DNA of 64,000 nt from NCBI GenBank assembly GCA_033977485.1, contig CM066982.1:12763218-12827217 (forward strand). The letters run 5' to 3'. Numbering within the stretch: position 1 is the first letter of the stretch; every line of letters begins with the position of its first letter. Below, one piece after another: positions 12,036 to 23,052 of the stretch. The stretch is from Hydrangea macrophylla (lineage: Eukaryota; Streptophyta; Magnoliopsida; Cornales; Hydrangeaceae). Both the position numbers and the translations under genes were made by a program. Under the pieces are notes generated by a model, which searched no databases, was not told where the DNA came from, and saw only the letters and a program-made list of their open reading frames with translations.

Positions 12036-12483
12036 CATCACCAAATCCACCACCAAACTGCATCACCACTTCCACCATATCCCACCGAATCAACAAGCAT
12101 CTCTACTAAATCGCTCAAATCCCTTGATTTCCTCTCTCTATTTAATCAGCCACCATAACAGACCTAATATCCCCAATAACTCCAAAAAGTCTTCACCCTA
12201 ATTAAGGCTAAGACTGTTTGGTAATTAATTTTGACCCATCCGACCCAAACCCGACCCGCTTGACTCAGACTCTGATCGGTCGGACCTTCACCTCCACGAT
12301 AACATCCTAGATCAGACCTCTGATCGGCCAAACCTACTACCTCCACCACCCGGCCTCCTCTATTGGACCTCTGATCGATCGGATCACCTTCCACCGTCTG
12401 GCCTCATTTATCGGACCACCTGATCGGAGGGATTTCTAATTCACCAACCAGCCTCTTTATCAAACCTCCCGATTGACCGGATC
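12036..12483 (+). repeat. Internal piece 2 of the Copia-type element, decayed ~49-bp tandem repeat
   Basis: No gene. From about 12268 the words GATCGG or GATTGA recur at 12274, 12322, 12373, 12422 and 12471, a spacing of 48-51 bp, each with GGCCTC or GGACC nearby. The array continues after the Tekay-type insertion at 25606 (next GATCGG at 25642, about 50 bp further once the insert is removed). Confidence 0.6.
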
Positions 12484-14267
12484 TGTCACACCCCAACCCG
12501 CCTCATGCGGATTAGGACACGTGTACCAATGCTACAAGAGTCCACATACATTAATTAGCAAAGAACCATTCGAATTACTAAGAATCACATGTCTTTAACC
12601 ACATTAAACAACTTTATTGTTACAAAATAGGCCCCAAGGGTAAAATGGTAATTAATAAGGTATAGAAAATTTTATACTAAAAGATAGGTCCTTGAGTCCC
12701 GGTTCCAACGCAAAAAACGGCGCACGAATCCGAGTTTTCTAGAGAGAGTTATGTCCGTTTCCGTAAAAGATGACAGTGCTGAATCTGGACCTGCGGATCG
12801 ATCCGCCCAAAACCGGATTGATCCGGTTTTGACAGAATGTCCAATTTGGCTCCTCCAGATGCTCCGGATCGATCCGCTTAAGGCCCGGATCGATCCGGTT
12901 TCTGCAGAACTTGATTTTTAGCAGAAAACCCCTGTTTAAACAACCCAAACTCACCCAAAACATCCTCAAACCTCATGAAACTTTAAAGAACCAATTTCAA
13001 TCACATAAAAACATTTCCAAACATAAATTTAAGCTTCTCCAACATTTTAAAAGAACATGATCAAGTTCTTCCTTGAATCAAACAAGTTCCTCCCCAACTA
13101 AGTTCCTTTTCATGAACTTGTTAAGAAATGATTTAAACCAAATCAATCCTTCTCCAAACTTTGCAAAACTTTGAAAGAACATATGACATACTTTTATAAG
13201 TTTCCTTCTTCATTCAAAACCAAATGTTTACAAATTCAAACAAGCTAAGTAAGCAATCAAACCAAGTTAACTCCAAAACAACCATAAGCATGAAACTTTC
13301 CAATTAGCATTTCCAAAACTATTCAATCCACTTAGTTACAAAAGAAACTTACACAAAAGAGTTGCGACGCATATCCGGACTTGCCGGAAAGGTCCAAACA
13401 TACAACCTACAACTTCCACATAGAATTTACATAAGTTTCTTCAAATCTACATTAACATATGAGTCGTAGGATTCCAAAACTAACTCTATGGATACAACCA
13501 CGAGTCAAGTCTTCAATTCACAAGTCAATGATACTAACCCACAAGTTATACTTTATTACATGTTATAAACATATTTACAAGACTCAAATCTCTCCCCCAC
13601 TCCCGAGCATGCTATTTTCTCTCCGGATATTGCTCCGTACCTGCAGTGGTTGTTATTTACCACAACAGAAACAGAAAACGGTTTTCTTAAGCATTACGCT
13701 TAGTGAGTAATCTAAACATGGCTGTGTAGACACCCCGATTTTGACCAAACGTCAAATCTAGGGATTGGTTACCTCTCAAAGACCGATGATGACAATGACC
13801 GTGGCATTCGAAGATTTTCCAAGAAATTCAAAGTCTTCAAGATGTTCTTCAAGTTAAATTAATAAAATAATAAAAAGAGAGGGTTTGGGTATTCGGGAGA
13901 AACCCGAACGACGAAGAACGTGTGAGAAACCCAGTCTGGGAATCCGTTTCTTTTGAAGAAAAGAGAATTAATAAACAAAAAAAAAAAAGAGAGAGAGAGA
14001 GAGAGAGAAAAAAAAAGGGAGTTTCCTTGGAATCAAAAAAAAGGAGGACAAAATAAATGAAAAGATTTTTTTTGAAAAAGAGAAAATACAAAAAGAAGTA
14101 GTATATTCAAAAATATACCATGCACATGGTTGATACCATGCACATGGGGGATCTTAATGCAAATATATACATACATAGAATAAAAAAAATTTGGTTTACA
14201 CCAACATATTTTTGAAAAATCAAAAAGAGGGACAAAATTCAGTTAGCCCCGGCACCCGGAAAACCCG

Positions 14268-14371
14268 GCGGCACTCACTGAGTGCCTCCCGGCATTCAGC
14301 GAATGCCGTCCGACACTCAGCGAGTGCCGCCCGACACTCAGTGAGTGCCGCCGGCACCCGTCGAGTGCCGC
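14268..14371 (+). repeat. CG-rich palindrome array in the Ogre-like solo LTR (5 units)
   Basis: Five consecutive units of the form CACTCAGCGAGTGC separated by CGCC, each able to form a hairpin with arms of about 7 bp. The array ends about 95 bp before the TATA box at 14466. Confidence 0.85.
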
Positions 14372-14465
14372 TGGCTGTAACAGACTGTTTTTCTCACATG
14401 TTCTAGAAGAAATCTTTGCACATGGGTCTCCACCCGAATTTACCCATTTATCCTTGAATTAATGG

Positions 14466-14476
14466 TCTATATAAAC
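14466..14476 (+). promoter_or_regulatory. TATA box of the Ogre-like solo LTR
   Basis: TCTATATAAAC, conserved at the same place in all three LTR copies (also about 32623 and 43922), downstream of the palindrome array. Likely core promoter of the LTR. Confidence 0.65.
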
Positions 14477-17400
14477 AAACTTTCATCTTCATTTTTGGAG
14501 ACACTTGAATATACTTGAATCAACACATATACTTGAATTTAGAGAGGGAGATACAAAATCATATAGAGAGAATTGAGAAGAGGAGAAGAATTTCTTGAAG
14601 AATTTGAAGAGTTTTGAGAAGGATTTGAAGATCTTGGAAGAACTTCACAAGAAATTGAAGAATTCTTTGAGGTCATAGAGGTAACCTCTTAATCCTTGGT
14701 AGAATTAGGACAATTCAATCACAAGTTCTTAGATCTAGGAACTTTTCACATTTTCAAAACCTCTCTTCTTACCCCATTTCATCACACACCACCAAGAACT
14801 TGTGATTGAATCTCATGACATTTCATCAATTTGGATCTAATTAATGCTTTGGGCTTAAGACAAATTCAACTTTGAAGGTTTATATTCTTAGTTTTCTAAG
14901 TAATCTTTGATTTTCCTTATTTATATTTCATTCAAAAGGTTCATGAGGTCTTCCATATCTCATTGAACCTCTTTGAGTTTGATTCCTTAATTTCCTATGA
15001 TCTTATGATCCATATGGAGATTAGAATGAGTCATATAATTAGTGAGATTCAAGTCTTAATCCATGACTTGAACCTCCTCACTAAGAATCTCATGGAATCC
15101 TTACTATATTCCAATGAGGTTTGAGTATATTTTAACTTCATTTAGACTCCAATGACCATCAAATGGTAGGAGAAAATTGTTTTAGTTTAAGTCCATCTCT
15201 ATGGTTTAGAATAATCTCTTCTTTGGGTTTTGAGAAGTTCTTCATACTTCATCTAAAACCTACATATGAGTATATTTCTAATCTCCGATGACCATTAAGT
15301 GGTAGGAGTAGTGATATGAATCCAAACTTTTATCCATGGATTTAAGTTCATTGTTCTTTAGATCTTGTGAAATCCATGTTATACTTCATTAAAATCTATG
15401 AGCATATATGTCTCTTAGTCTTCAATGACCATCAAATGGTAGAAGAAATAGTTTGGTTTGAACCCCAACTTCGTGTTTTAATAGTTGAGGCTAATCAACA
15501 AAGTTGAACTAGCAAAACGAAAACAGTGGGTTCTCAAACTGTTTTTGATCAAAGATTTTTAGTTCGAAATCTAACCGTTGAAATCAAGTGAAACCAACGG
15601 GAAAGTGTCAATAACACATTGTTTTACCACTGTAATTTTTTTTTTGGTAAGATTTTATGCTTAGAATGGTTTGATCATGAGTTTTGTGAGACAACCATAA
15701 TCTGTCCAGAATTTCAGAATAGTTTCAGAACAGCAAACCGGTTTTAAAATTGATATATCAGAACTCTAAACAAGTTTTCATGACCTATAATAATTTTTTA
15801 TATGTACCTTAATGTGTTAGGAAGGTTCCCTAAAAAGAATGAAGCAATTCGGATTTGTTTGCTATTTTGAGAAAATCATACAAGATCTCTGGACAGAGAG
15901 TTGCGAAATCCTGAGTGAGGTCTAGTATTTTCCGTATTCTCAGAGATCTAACCGTTAAAATCTCGATTTTATTTTTGGGTTAGACACTAGACTCACAGAG
16001 GCATAACATATCCAAAAAGCATTAAGATCCAACCGTTGAAAGTATTTTATTCCTATTTTTGAACGTCTGGCCTGCTCTCTGTAATTCATAGAAAACTGCT
16101 ACTGTTTTTATCTAATCTTATTTATTTCAACTCAAATGGTCTTTTAATGTCTTGAAACCCAAACCATGTTTTGAATAATGATAATTTAGATTAAATCCAG
16201 AGGCTAAGTGATCCAAATTAGTGAATAAATTCATATCTTATTCTTGTTCATAATCATTCATTCATTCATATACATTGATGCTTATAGTTAGGAATAGTTC
16301 TTGGACAAAGTTGGACTTAGTTGAATTTAATTGGACATGACTTAGGATTGATTACTTTTTGACATTATATCTAGTATAAGGCATGTGTACTAACCTTTGT
16401 TTTGTAGCGCTTTGAGGTACAATTTCTCAACCCTTTTCTAGTTTAATCTACTTCATTGATTTTAATTGATTTTTCGACCCCATGTGCGACACCTTAGCTT
16501 AGGTTTTGCCTTGTGTGAATATATGAATTAGAGACCTTTCTTAGGTTTATTTTATTCTTGCATGCATTACACGTTTAATATTTGCGGCCGGATCCCGGGT
16601 ATGTTTTCTAGTTCTCTATTGCATATCATGATGTTTGCTAGTTGAATTATGTGACTTATGAATAATATTTTACCGTTAGCAATTTTGCACCCTTTCAACA
16701 TGCTTGTGTTATGTATACCTATATATGTATTAATTGAGGGCATGCTTAGATTAATAACTTGATTAAAAAGGATGTTGAGTAGAGGCCTATCGCGAGATAG
16801 GATGAAAGGGGGTGTTTTAGTCCGCCGGGCTCCTTCCCCTTTCATTCCATAATCCCCGGACCCAGTTTATCTTTGGTTTCGCAAAAGATCAGTTTGCTTT
16901 AAAATGGTTTCTTAATTTTCCTTTTAAAAATTAAGTGGCGACTCTTTGAATTAAAAAAAAAATGTTTTAAAAGCTGTGGGTAAAAAGAAAGAAAAACCTG
17001 CGATATCCACAGGCTGAATGTTTAAACATGTGCAATGCAACAATAAACACATAAGTCATATCTTTGTAATCGCCGAGTCACCGGTTCAATGATTCATTCA
17101 GACCCGGGACCTCCCTTGGTCCCGTGGCCACTTCTATTCCTTGGACTTCCGTATTTCTCGGATTATTCCTCTTCACCACCCTTATTACTCCCAACTAATG
17201 AATCATTTTCCCGGTGCTCATTGAATACCACATAAACATATAAGCACATAAACATGTAGGCACATAAATTCTTCACAAAGCTAACATGCAATTCACAATT
17301 TAGCAACTACATGCTTTCTAAACATGAATAATCAACACAATAAGATCATTTTATATATCTCTACATCATTGATGCCTTGAACATAGTTAAACACAACCAT

Positions 17401-18319
17401 TCTTTAGGCTAGAAAACTCACCTTAGCAAGATCTACCCAAATTCAAGCTAGAAATGAATAATTCCTTCACAAATCTCGCTCAATTCTTACCCAAAGTAAA
17501 TCCTACATAATTTTGGCACAACAAACATCGTCTATCAAGAACGGCTACCGGAAAAATGTTGCCGAAAATGAAAATAAATTACGTCATGTAATCCTCTTAC
17601 CTCCACGAGTCCAAAAGTGGTCTCGGATCGTAAATCCGGCAAACTGCGGCGACGGTACGGCGAAAAACGTCGTCGGTGACGGTCCGTCTTCTCTCTCGGA
17701 GCTCTCTTCTCCTTTTCTTCTTTTAATTCAGCAATATGAGACTCTTCCTAAGTCATGACACACACACATGCAAGATGTGTTGATGTGTCCAAGCCTAAAT
17801 TTAGCCATTCTTTCAATTACACCCCCGAAACTTATTAAGTTCTTATTATGAAATCCCCCAAACATTCCATTAACTACCCAATTATCTAATGAGTGCTTGT
17901 CTAAGTTTCGTATGGGTCCCAACGTGGGTCCCATATATTTTATGAAGTTGCTATCGTACCTACCAATTAGAAATCTTTTTCAATTATACCCTTATTTAGG
18001 TGTCCAAACTAATACCAAATGCTAAACATATATCATCATATAATATGAAAGCATTTAAACAAATAATCATGTAATCATATAAATGCATTTAATCACATAA
18101 AATGCACATATTTTTATTCGGGCCCTTCACTGGGTCCCACTTCCAAACCTGTCCCTCCTCACTGGGGACTTTTTTTTTTTTTTTTAATTGGTGTCCTTTT
18201 CTGAACACCTTTTCCACGGGCGAGTCCAAGCCTCCCCTTAATCCATTTTATACACTAATTATATTAATTAATGCATATTAACATAGTAATTAACCCGTTC
18301 TCCGGGTACGGGTGTTACA

Positions 18320-18333
18320 TTTCTCCCTCCCTA
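18320..18333 (-). promoter_or_regulatory. Polypurine tract of the Tekay-type element
   Basis: On the - strand AGGGAGGGAGAAA directly abuts the TGTAACACCC end of the left LTR. This is the plus-strand priming site, and it confirms the - orientation. Confidence 0.8.
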
Positions 18334-18366
18334 AAAGGGAGTTTGGTCCCCAAACTTACTCTTACC

Positions 18367-20628
18367 TCAAGAATCGAATAAGTGTGGGTACTTTGCTCCA
18401 ATCTCATCCTCTCGCTCCCAAGTAGCCTCCTCGATTGAATGGCTTCGCCATTGGACCATAACAAGTGGAATCACCTTGGTTCTCAAGACTTGATTCTTCT
18501 TATCAAGAATTTGTACTGGATGCTCTACATAGGTCAAATCTTCCCGAATCTCTAACGGTTCCGGAACGATAACATGTTTCGAATCTGGCACATATCGTCG
18601 AAGCATTGACACGTGGAACACATTATGAACGTTCGCTAACTCCTGGGGTAATTCCAAACGATAAGCTAACGGTCCCACCCGGTTAAGAATCAAATATGGC
18701 CCAACATACCTCAAACTGAGCTTACCTCGCTTACCAAAACGTGCTATGCCTTTCGAAGGCGATACTTTCAAAAACACATAGTCACCTACCTCAAACTCTA
18801 ATGGTCTTCTACCCGTATCCGCATAACTTTTATAACGACTCTGAGCCGTTTGTAACCGCTGTTTAATCAATCGAATTTTGTCAGTAGTAATTTGAACTAT
18901 CTCCGGCCCCAAAAGTTGTTTTTCACCAACTTCTGTCCAACAAACTGGCGATCTACATTTTCTTCCGTACAATGCCTCGTAAGGCGCCATTCCAATGCTG
19001 GTTTGGAAACTGTTATTGTAAGAGAACTCGATTAAAGGTAAATGGGTCTCCCAATCGGCCTTGAAATCCATAACACATACCCTCAACATATCTTCCAAAA
19101 TCTGAATCACCCTCTCGGATTGACCATCAGTTTGGGGATGAAACGCAGTACTGAAATGTAAAGATGTTCCCATAGCTCTTTGTAAGCTCTCCCAAAATCT
19201 TGACACAAATCGAGTATCACGGTCTGATACTATCGAAACCGGTGCTCCATGAAGCCGTACAATCTCTCTAATATAAATCTCTATAAGTTTTGATGGATCT
19301 TTGGTCTTGATGGGTAAGAAATGGGCTGACTTAGTCAACCGGTCGACAATAACCCAAATGCTATCATTCAACTTCGTAGATTTTGGAAATCCCGATACAA
19401 AATCCATCGTAATATGTTCCCATTTCCACTCCGGTATCTCTAACGGGTGTAGTTCTCCTCCGGGTCGTTGATGTTCCAGTTTCACCTTTTGACAAGTCAT
19501 GCATTTAGACACAAATTCTGCGACTTCTCGCGTCATACCACTCCACCAGTAAATTTCTCGCAAGTCTCGGTACATTTTGGTGCTTCCCGGGTGTACTGAA
19601 TACCTAGTATTATGAGCTTCCTCCATAACTTTATCTCTTAGATTCCCAACTTTAGGTACACATAAACGATTTATATACTTCAAGACACCATCATGGAAAC
19701 TAAATTCTGGCCTTTTACCTTCAGGTAATTCATCCACAATCTTCTTGAAATATGGATCCAGTAGTTGATTAGACTTTATCTCACCAACAAGACTTGGCTG
19801 TGCCATAATTGCAGCCATTAACCCACCTTCAATTTTGGGAACCACTTCAAGTTTTAGTTGTTCAAATTCTTTCACCAACCTTTCTTGTCCGGTTAAGGCA
19901 TAAGCTAAGTTTTCTGACGATTTTCGGCTCAAAGCATCGGCAACTACATTTGCTTTTCCCGGGTGATATTGAATCTTCAAGTCGTAGTCTTTCATAAGTT
20001 CCAACCACCTTCTTTGTCTCATGTTAAGATCCCTCTGAGTGAACAGATATTTCAAACTTTTGTGATCGGTGAAGATTTCACAAGTTTCCCCGTATAGATA
20101 ATGTCTCCAAATTTTCAGGGCAAAGATTACCACTGCTAATTCTAAATCGTGAGTTAGATAGTTCTTTTCATGAGACCTCAACTGTCGTGAAGCATAGGCT
20201 ATCACTTTGTCACCTTGAGTTAACACACATCCCAAGCCTTGGTGCGAAGCATTGCTATAAATTCTGAAATTCCCAGTACCTGTTGGAATTGTAAGTATTG
20301 GTGCCGTAGTCAACTTTTTCTTCAATACTACAAAACAATTTTCACATTCCTTGTTCCACTCAAACGGTACATCCTTTCTCATCAGCTTCGTCATTGGAGT
20401 TGCGATTCTAGAGAAGTCTTTAACAAATCTTCTATAATATCCGGCTAACCCCAAGAAACTTCGAATCTCAGATACATTTGTCGGTCTTGACCAATTCATA
20501 ACGGCTTCAATCTTCTGTGGGTCAACAGAAATACCCTCTTTAGAAATCACGTGCCCTAGAAAAGTGACACTTGTTAACCAAAACTCGCTTTTCTTCAATT
20601 TCCCAAACAATTGTTTCTCTCGAAGTCG
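18367..20628 (-). pseudogene. Tekay-type pol: end of RT, RNase H, integrase, chromodomain-like tail
   Basis: An open stretch of ~750 codons. Residues 1-100 (from 20610) are the RT thumb region ([16 protein letters not shown]). RNase H follows at about 113-235. Its first catalytic Asp is replaced: [11 protein letters not shown], where the family has IYSDAS; the Asn codon is 20251-20253, a G-to-A change in the gene. The later IFTDHKSL Asp is kept. The integrase has an HHCC zinc motif (VHPGS..., CMTCQK), catalytic Asp in [10 protein letters not shown] and VSDRDTRF, and Glu in [15 protein letters not shown]. The tail [19 protein letters not shown] plus [15 protein letters not shown] is the degenerate chromodomain of Tekay elements. 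The frame is open on the upstream side only to a TAG at 20629-20631. Confidence 0.92.
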
Positions 20629-21086
20629 CTATAAGACTAGTCTCAAATGTTGTTCATGCTCCTCTGAATTCTTTGAGTAAATGAGAATGTCATCAATGAA
20701 TACTATCACGAATTCATCCAAGTACGAGTTGAACACACGGTTCATTAAATCCATGAAGGCGGCAGGCGCATTAGTAACCCCAAACGGCATCACTAGAAAT
20801 TCATAGTGCCCGTAGCGAGTCCTAAAGGCAGTCTTCTCTACATCCTCTGCTTTGACTTTCAATTGGTGGTATCCCGATCTCAAGTCTACCTTTGAAAATA
20901 CCTGAGCCCCTTGAAGTTGATGAATAAGTCATCAATGCGTGGCAACGGGTATTTGTTCTTGATGGTTACCTTGTTGACCTCTCGGTAGTCAATGCACATT
21001 CGCATTGTACCGTCCTTCTTTTTCACAAATAATATCGGTGCACCCCACGGGGATACACTCGGCCGGATAAAACCTTTGTCTAGCAA
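20629..21086 (-). pseudogene. Tekay-type pol: reverse transcriptase core, frameshifted
   Basis: Two frames are needed. 21086-20930 gives [20 protein letters not shown], then [20 protein letters not shown]. After a one-base shift near 20925 the frame to 20629 gives [20 protein letters not shown], then [20 protein letters not shown] and the active site [15 protein letters not shown] (the usual FVDD/FIDD box of gypsy RT). A TAG at 20629-20631 ends it just before [13 protein letters not shown]. Another one-base shift near 21090 separates it from the protease ORF. Catalytic residues themselves are intact. Confidence 0.9.
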
Positions 21087-21090
21087 CTCT

Positions 21091-22266
21091 TTACAACTGT
21101 ATCTTCAACTCTTTCAACTCAACTGGTGCCTTTCGATATGGTGCTCGTGAAATTGGTTGAGTTCCCGACATAACATCGATACCAAACTCAATTTCTCGAT
21201 CAATTAACACACTGGGTAATTCTTCTGGAAACACATCCGAAAATTCTCTAACTATCGGAATATCCTCAAGTTTTAAACCATTACCCCTAGTATCCAGTAT
21301 ACTACACAAAAACCCCCGACAACCTTTCTTCAACAAATGACATGCTTCAATAGCTGACACTATATACGGCGGTGACGCAACACCCTTGCCTTGGAAATAG
21401 AACGTATCTTGATTCGGAATACGAAATATGACCACTTTGTTATTACAATCGATATTTGCATAGTTTGCCGCTAACCAATCCATACCCAATATAACATCAA
21501 AGTGCTGAACGATTAACGGTACTAAATCGACTGTTAAACTTTTATCACCTATATTTATCTCACAGTTTCTAAACACCCCTGAACTAATCAACGGAACCCC
21601 TAATGGTATTGCAACAGATAAATCATAATCCAGAAACTCTAATGGCTTATCTAGATACTTAGCAAAGTGATGTGATACGAACGAGTGTGTGGATCCCGAA
21701 TCTATGAGTACATTTGCTAGGTGTGAGCAAATGAAAACCATACTTGAAACAACGGTATCGGCAGAAGCGGTCTCTCCCGGCCTGAGCTGATATGATCTTG
21801 CTTCCCGCTGCGCTCTCCTCGAAGGTTGTTGAGTAGGTCTCGGTGTAATAGCACTAGCCACGTATGAACCGAAACCGGAAGTTCCTTGTCGCTTGGTTGG
21901 ACAATCCTTAGCTTGATGTCCCAATTCCTTACAAGTGAAGCATCGACCCCTCATATCTAAATTATGATTCGGACAGTTCTTACCAATGTGTCCCGGTTGT
22001 CGGCAAATGTTACAAATGATTGGATTTGGAAGTTGATTGCATCGGCCCCAATGAAATTTCTGACATGTCTGACACCTCGGTTTATTTTCACCAGAACCAC
22101 TACCAATACTAACTGATGATCCTCCTGAACTCTGCCTTTTTGCACTCCCCTGACCACTGAACTGACTTGATCCCGGCCGTTTACCTTGTTGATTTGGTGG
22201 TGGTGGCATATTTGAGGTATACCCAAGGTCTCTCTCAGCAATAGAAGCAGTATCCAATGCCTTAGC
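21091..22266 (-). pseudogene. Tekay-type gag C-terminus with CCHC knuckles, and aspartic protease
   Basis: 389-codon stretch. A Ser/Gly/Gln-rich linker (residues 15-60) precedes three Cys clusters: a non-canonical CQTCQKFHWGRC, then two canonical CX2CX4HX4C knuckles, CNICRQPGHIGKNC and CFTCKELGHQAKDC (about residues 82-119). The protease active site is VLIDSGSTHSFVS (DSG at about 186-188), followed by the downstream ILGMDWL motif. It ends in [15 protein letters not shown], the normal protease/RT junction, where a one-base insertion causes a stop. It is in the same frame as the gag ORF upstream and separated from it only by a TAA at 22267-22269. Confidence 0.92.
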
Positions 22267-22860
22267 TTAGGTCTCTGGACGGAATACGGTCACTCGCCCT
22301 CGAATGTCACCTCGGAGTCCTGCTACAAACTTTCTTGACTTCACTTTCTCGGTTGTTACGATATCCCCGGCAAACCTTGCCAAACTTGTAAATTGTGTTG
22401 AATATTCACGCACTGACTTTCCCCCTTGTACTAACTCCATGAATTCTTGAGCCTTCTGATCCCCAAACGATTCCGGAAAATATTGCTCATTGAATATTTC
22501 AAGGAATTGATCCCACGTAGTTGGTTGGCCCGGACCCAGCTTAGTACGCCACCAATATTGCGCTTCGTCCTTCAATGTATCGGCCGCAAACAACACCTTT
22601 TGTTCCTCTGTACATGGTAGAACCCTGAAGATTTTCTCCATATCTGAGATCCAAAAATTTGCCTTCATCGGATCAGCTTCCCCGCGGAATATGGTCGGCT
22701 TTTGTTTGTGGAATTTTGAAATAGTAACAATATCTTCCCTCGGATTCGGATTCGGTTGTACCGGTCTCTCTTCGATCACATGAGTTTTCGCTACTCGTAC
22801 CAACCATTCGATTGCTCTTTCAACCTGTTCCATTCGGTTTGAGGTGTCACCTCCAGACAT
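22267..22860 (-). pseudogene. Tekay-type gag N-terminal and capsid region
   Basis: I choose the ATG at 22860 (MSGGDTSNRMEQVERAIEWL) because the nine codons before it lie in the leader. The capsid domain (Retrotrans_gag) is clear: FRGEADPMKANFWISDMEKI, then ALKDEAQYWW-like TLKDEAQYWWRTK, FNEQYFPES and SVREYSTQFTSLARFAGD. A TAA at 22267-22269 after RVTVFRPET ends it; the same frame continues at once into the knuckle region. Upstream is the primer site at 23036-23047. Confidence 0.9.
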
Positions 22861-23028
22861 TATGCCTGGCACCCACATATAGTACACACATGCACGTTAC
22901 TTTTAAGAAACACATGACATGCTAATCAATATTTAAATGCTAAGTAAACGTGTATGTATGTTTATGCAACTACGTGTTGTTGTGTGCACACTACGCGTCG
23001 TATACGTCTCTCGTCCCCAAAGGCTCTA

Positions 23029-23047
23029 GCCTATTGCTCTGATACCA
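23029..23047 (-). promoter_or_regulatory. Primer binding site of the Tekay-type element, initiator tRNA-Met
   Basis: TGGTATCAGAGCAATAGGC on the - strand, 5 bp after the LTR end. The first 12 bases are the standard initiator tRNA-Met complement. Confidence 0.9.
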
Positions 23048-23052
23048 AAAAT

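Larger units (their letters stand above)
13725..17011 (+). repeat. Solo LTR of the Ogre/Tat-like family
   Basis: 3287 bp from TGTAGACACCCC to GCGATATCCACA, collinear with the LTRs at 31828-35192 and 43192-46490. It is flanked by the exact duplication GGCTG (13720-13724 and 17012-17016), and the Tekay LTR resumes after it, so it is a solo LTR left by LTR-LTR recombination of a whole element. It keeps a palindrome array (14268-14371) and TATA box (14466-14476), a (GA)n stretch near 13988, and three spaced copies of ATGACCATCAAATGGTAG-type words. No gene is encoded; the 92-codon ORF at 16567-16845 recurs in all three LTR copies but sits in the 3' LTR portion without recognisable domains. Confidence 0.92.
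12484..18319 (-). repeat. 3' LTR of the Tekay-type element, split by a solo LTR
   Basis: Starts TGTCACACCC and ends GGGTGTTACA on the + strand. The pieces 12484-13724 and 17017-18319, joined, are collinear with 23053-25600. Four CGGATCGATCCG-type palindromes lie at 12793-12903. Short ORFs inside (for example 12739-12969 and 13459-13710) recur in both LTRs and look like chance. Confidence 0.92.

Noticed and set aside
16567..16845. 92-codon ORF repeated at 34742-35020 and 46044-46322
   Set aside because: Its conservation is explained by LTR identity; it lies antisense in the LTR end and has no recognisable domain.
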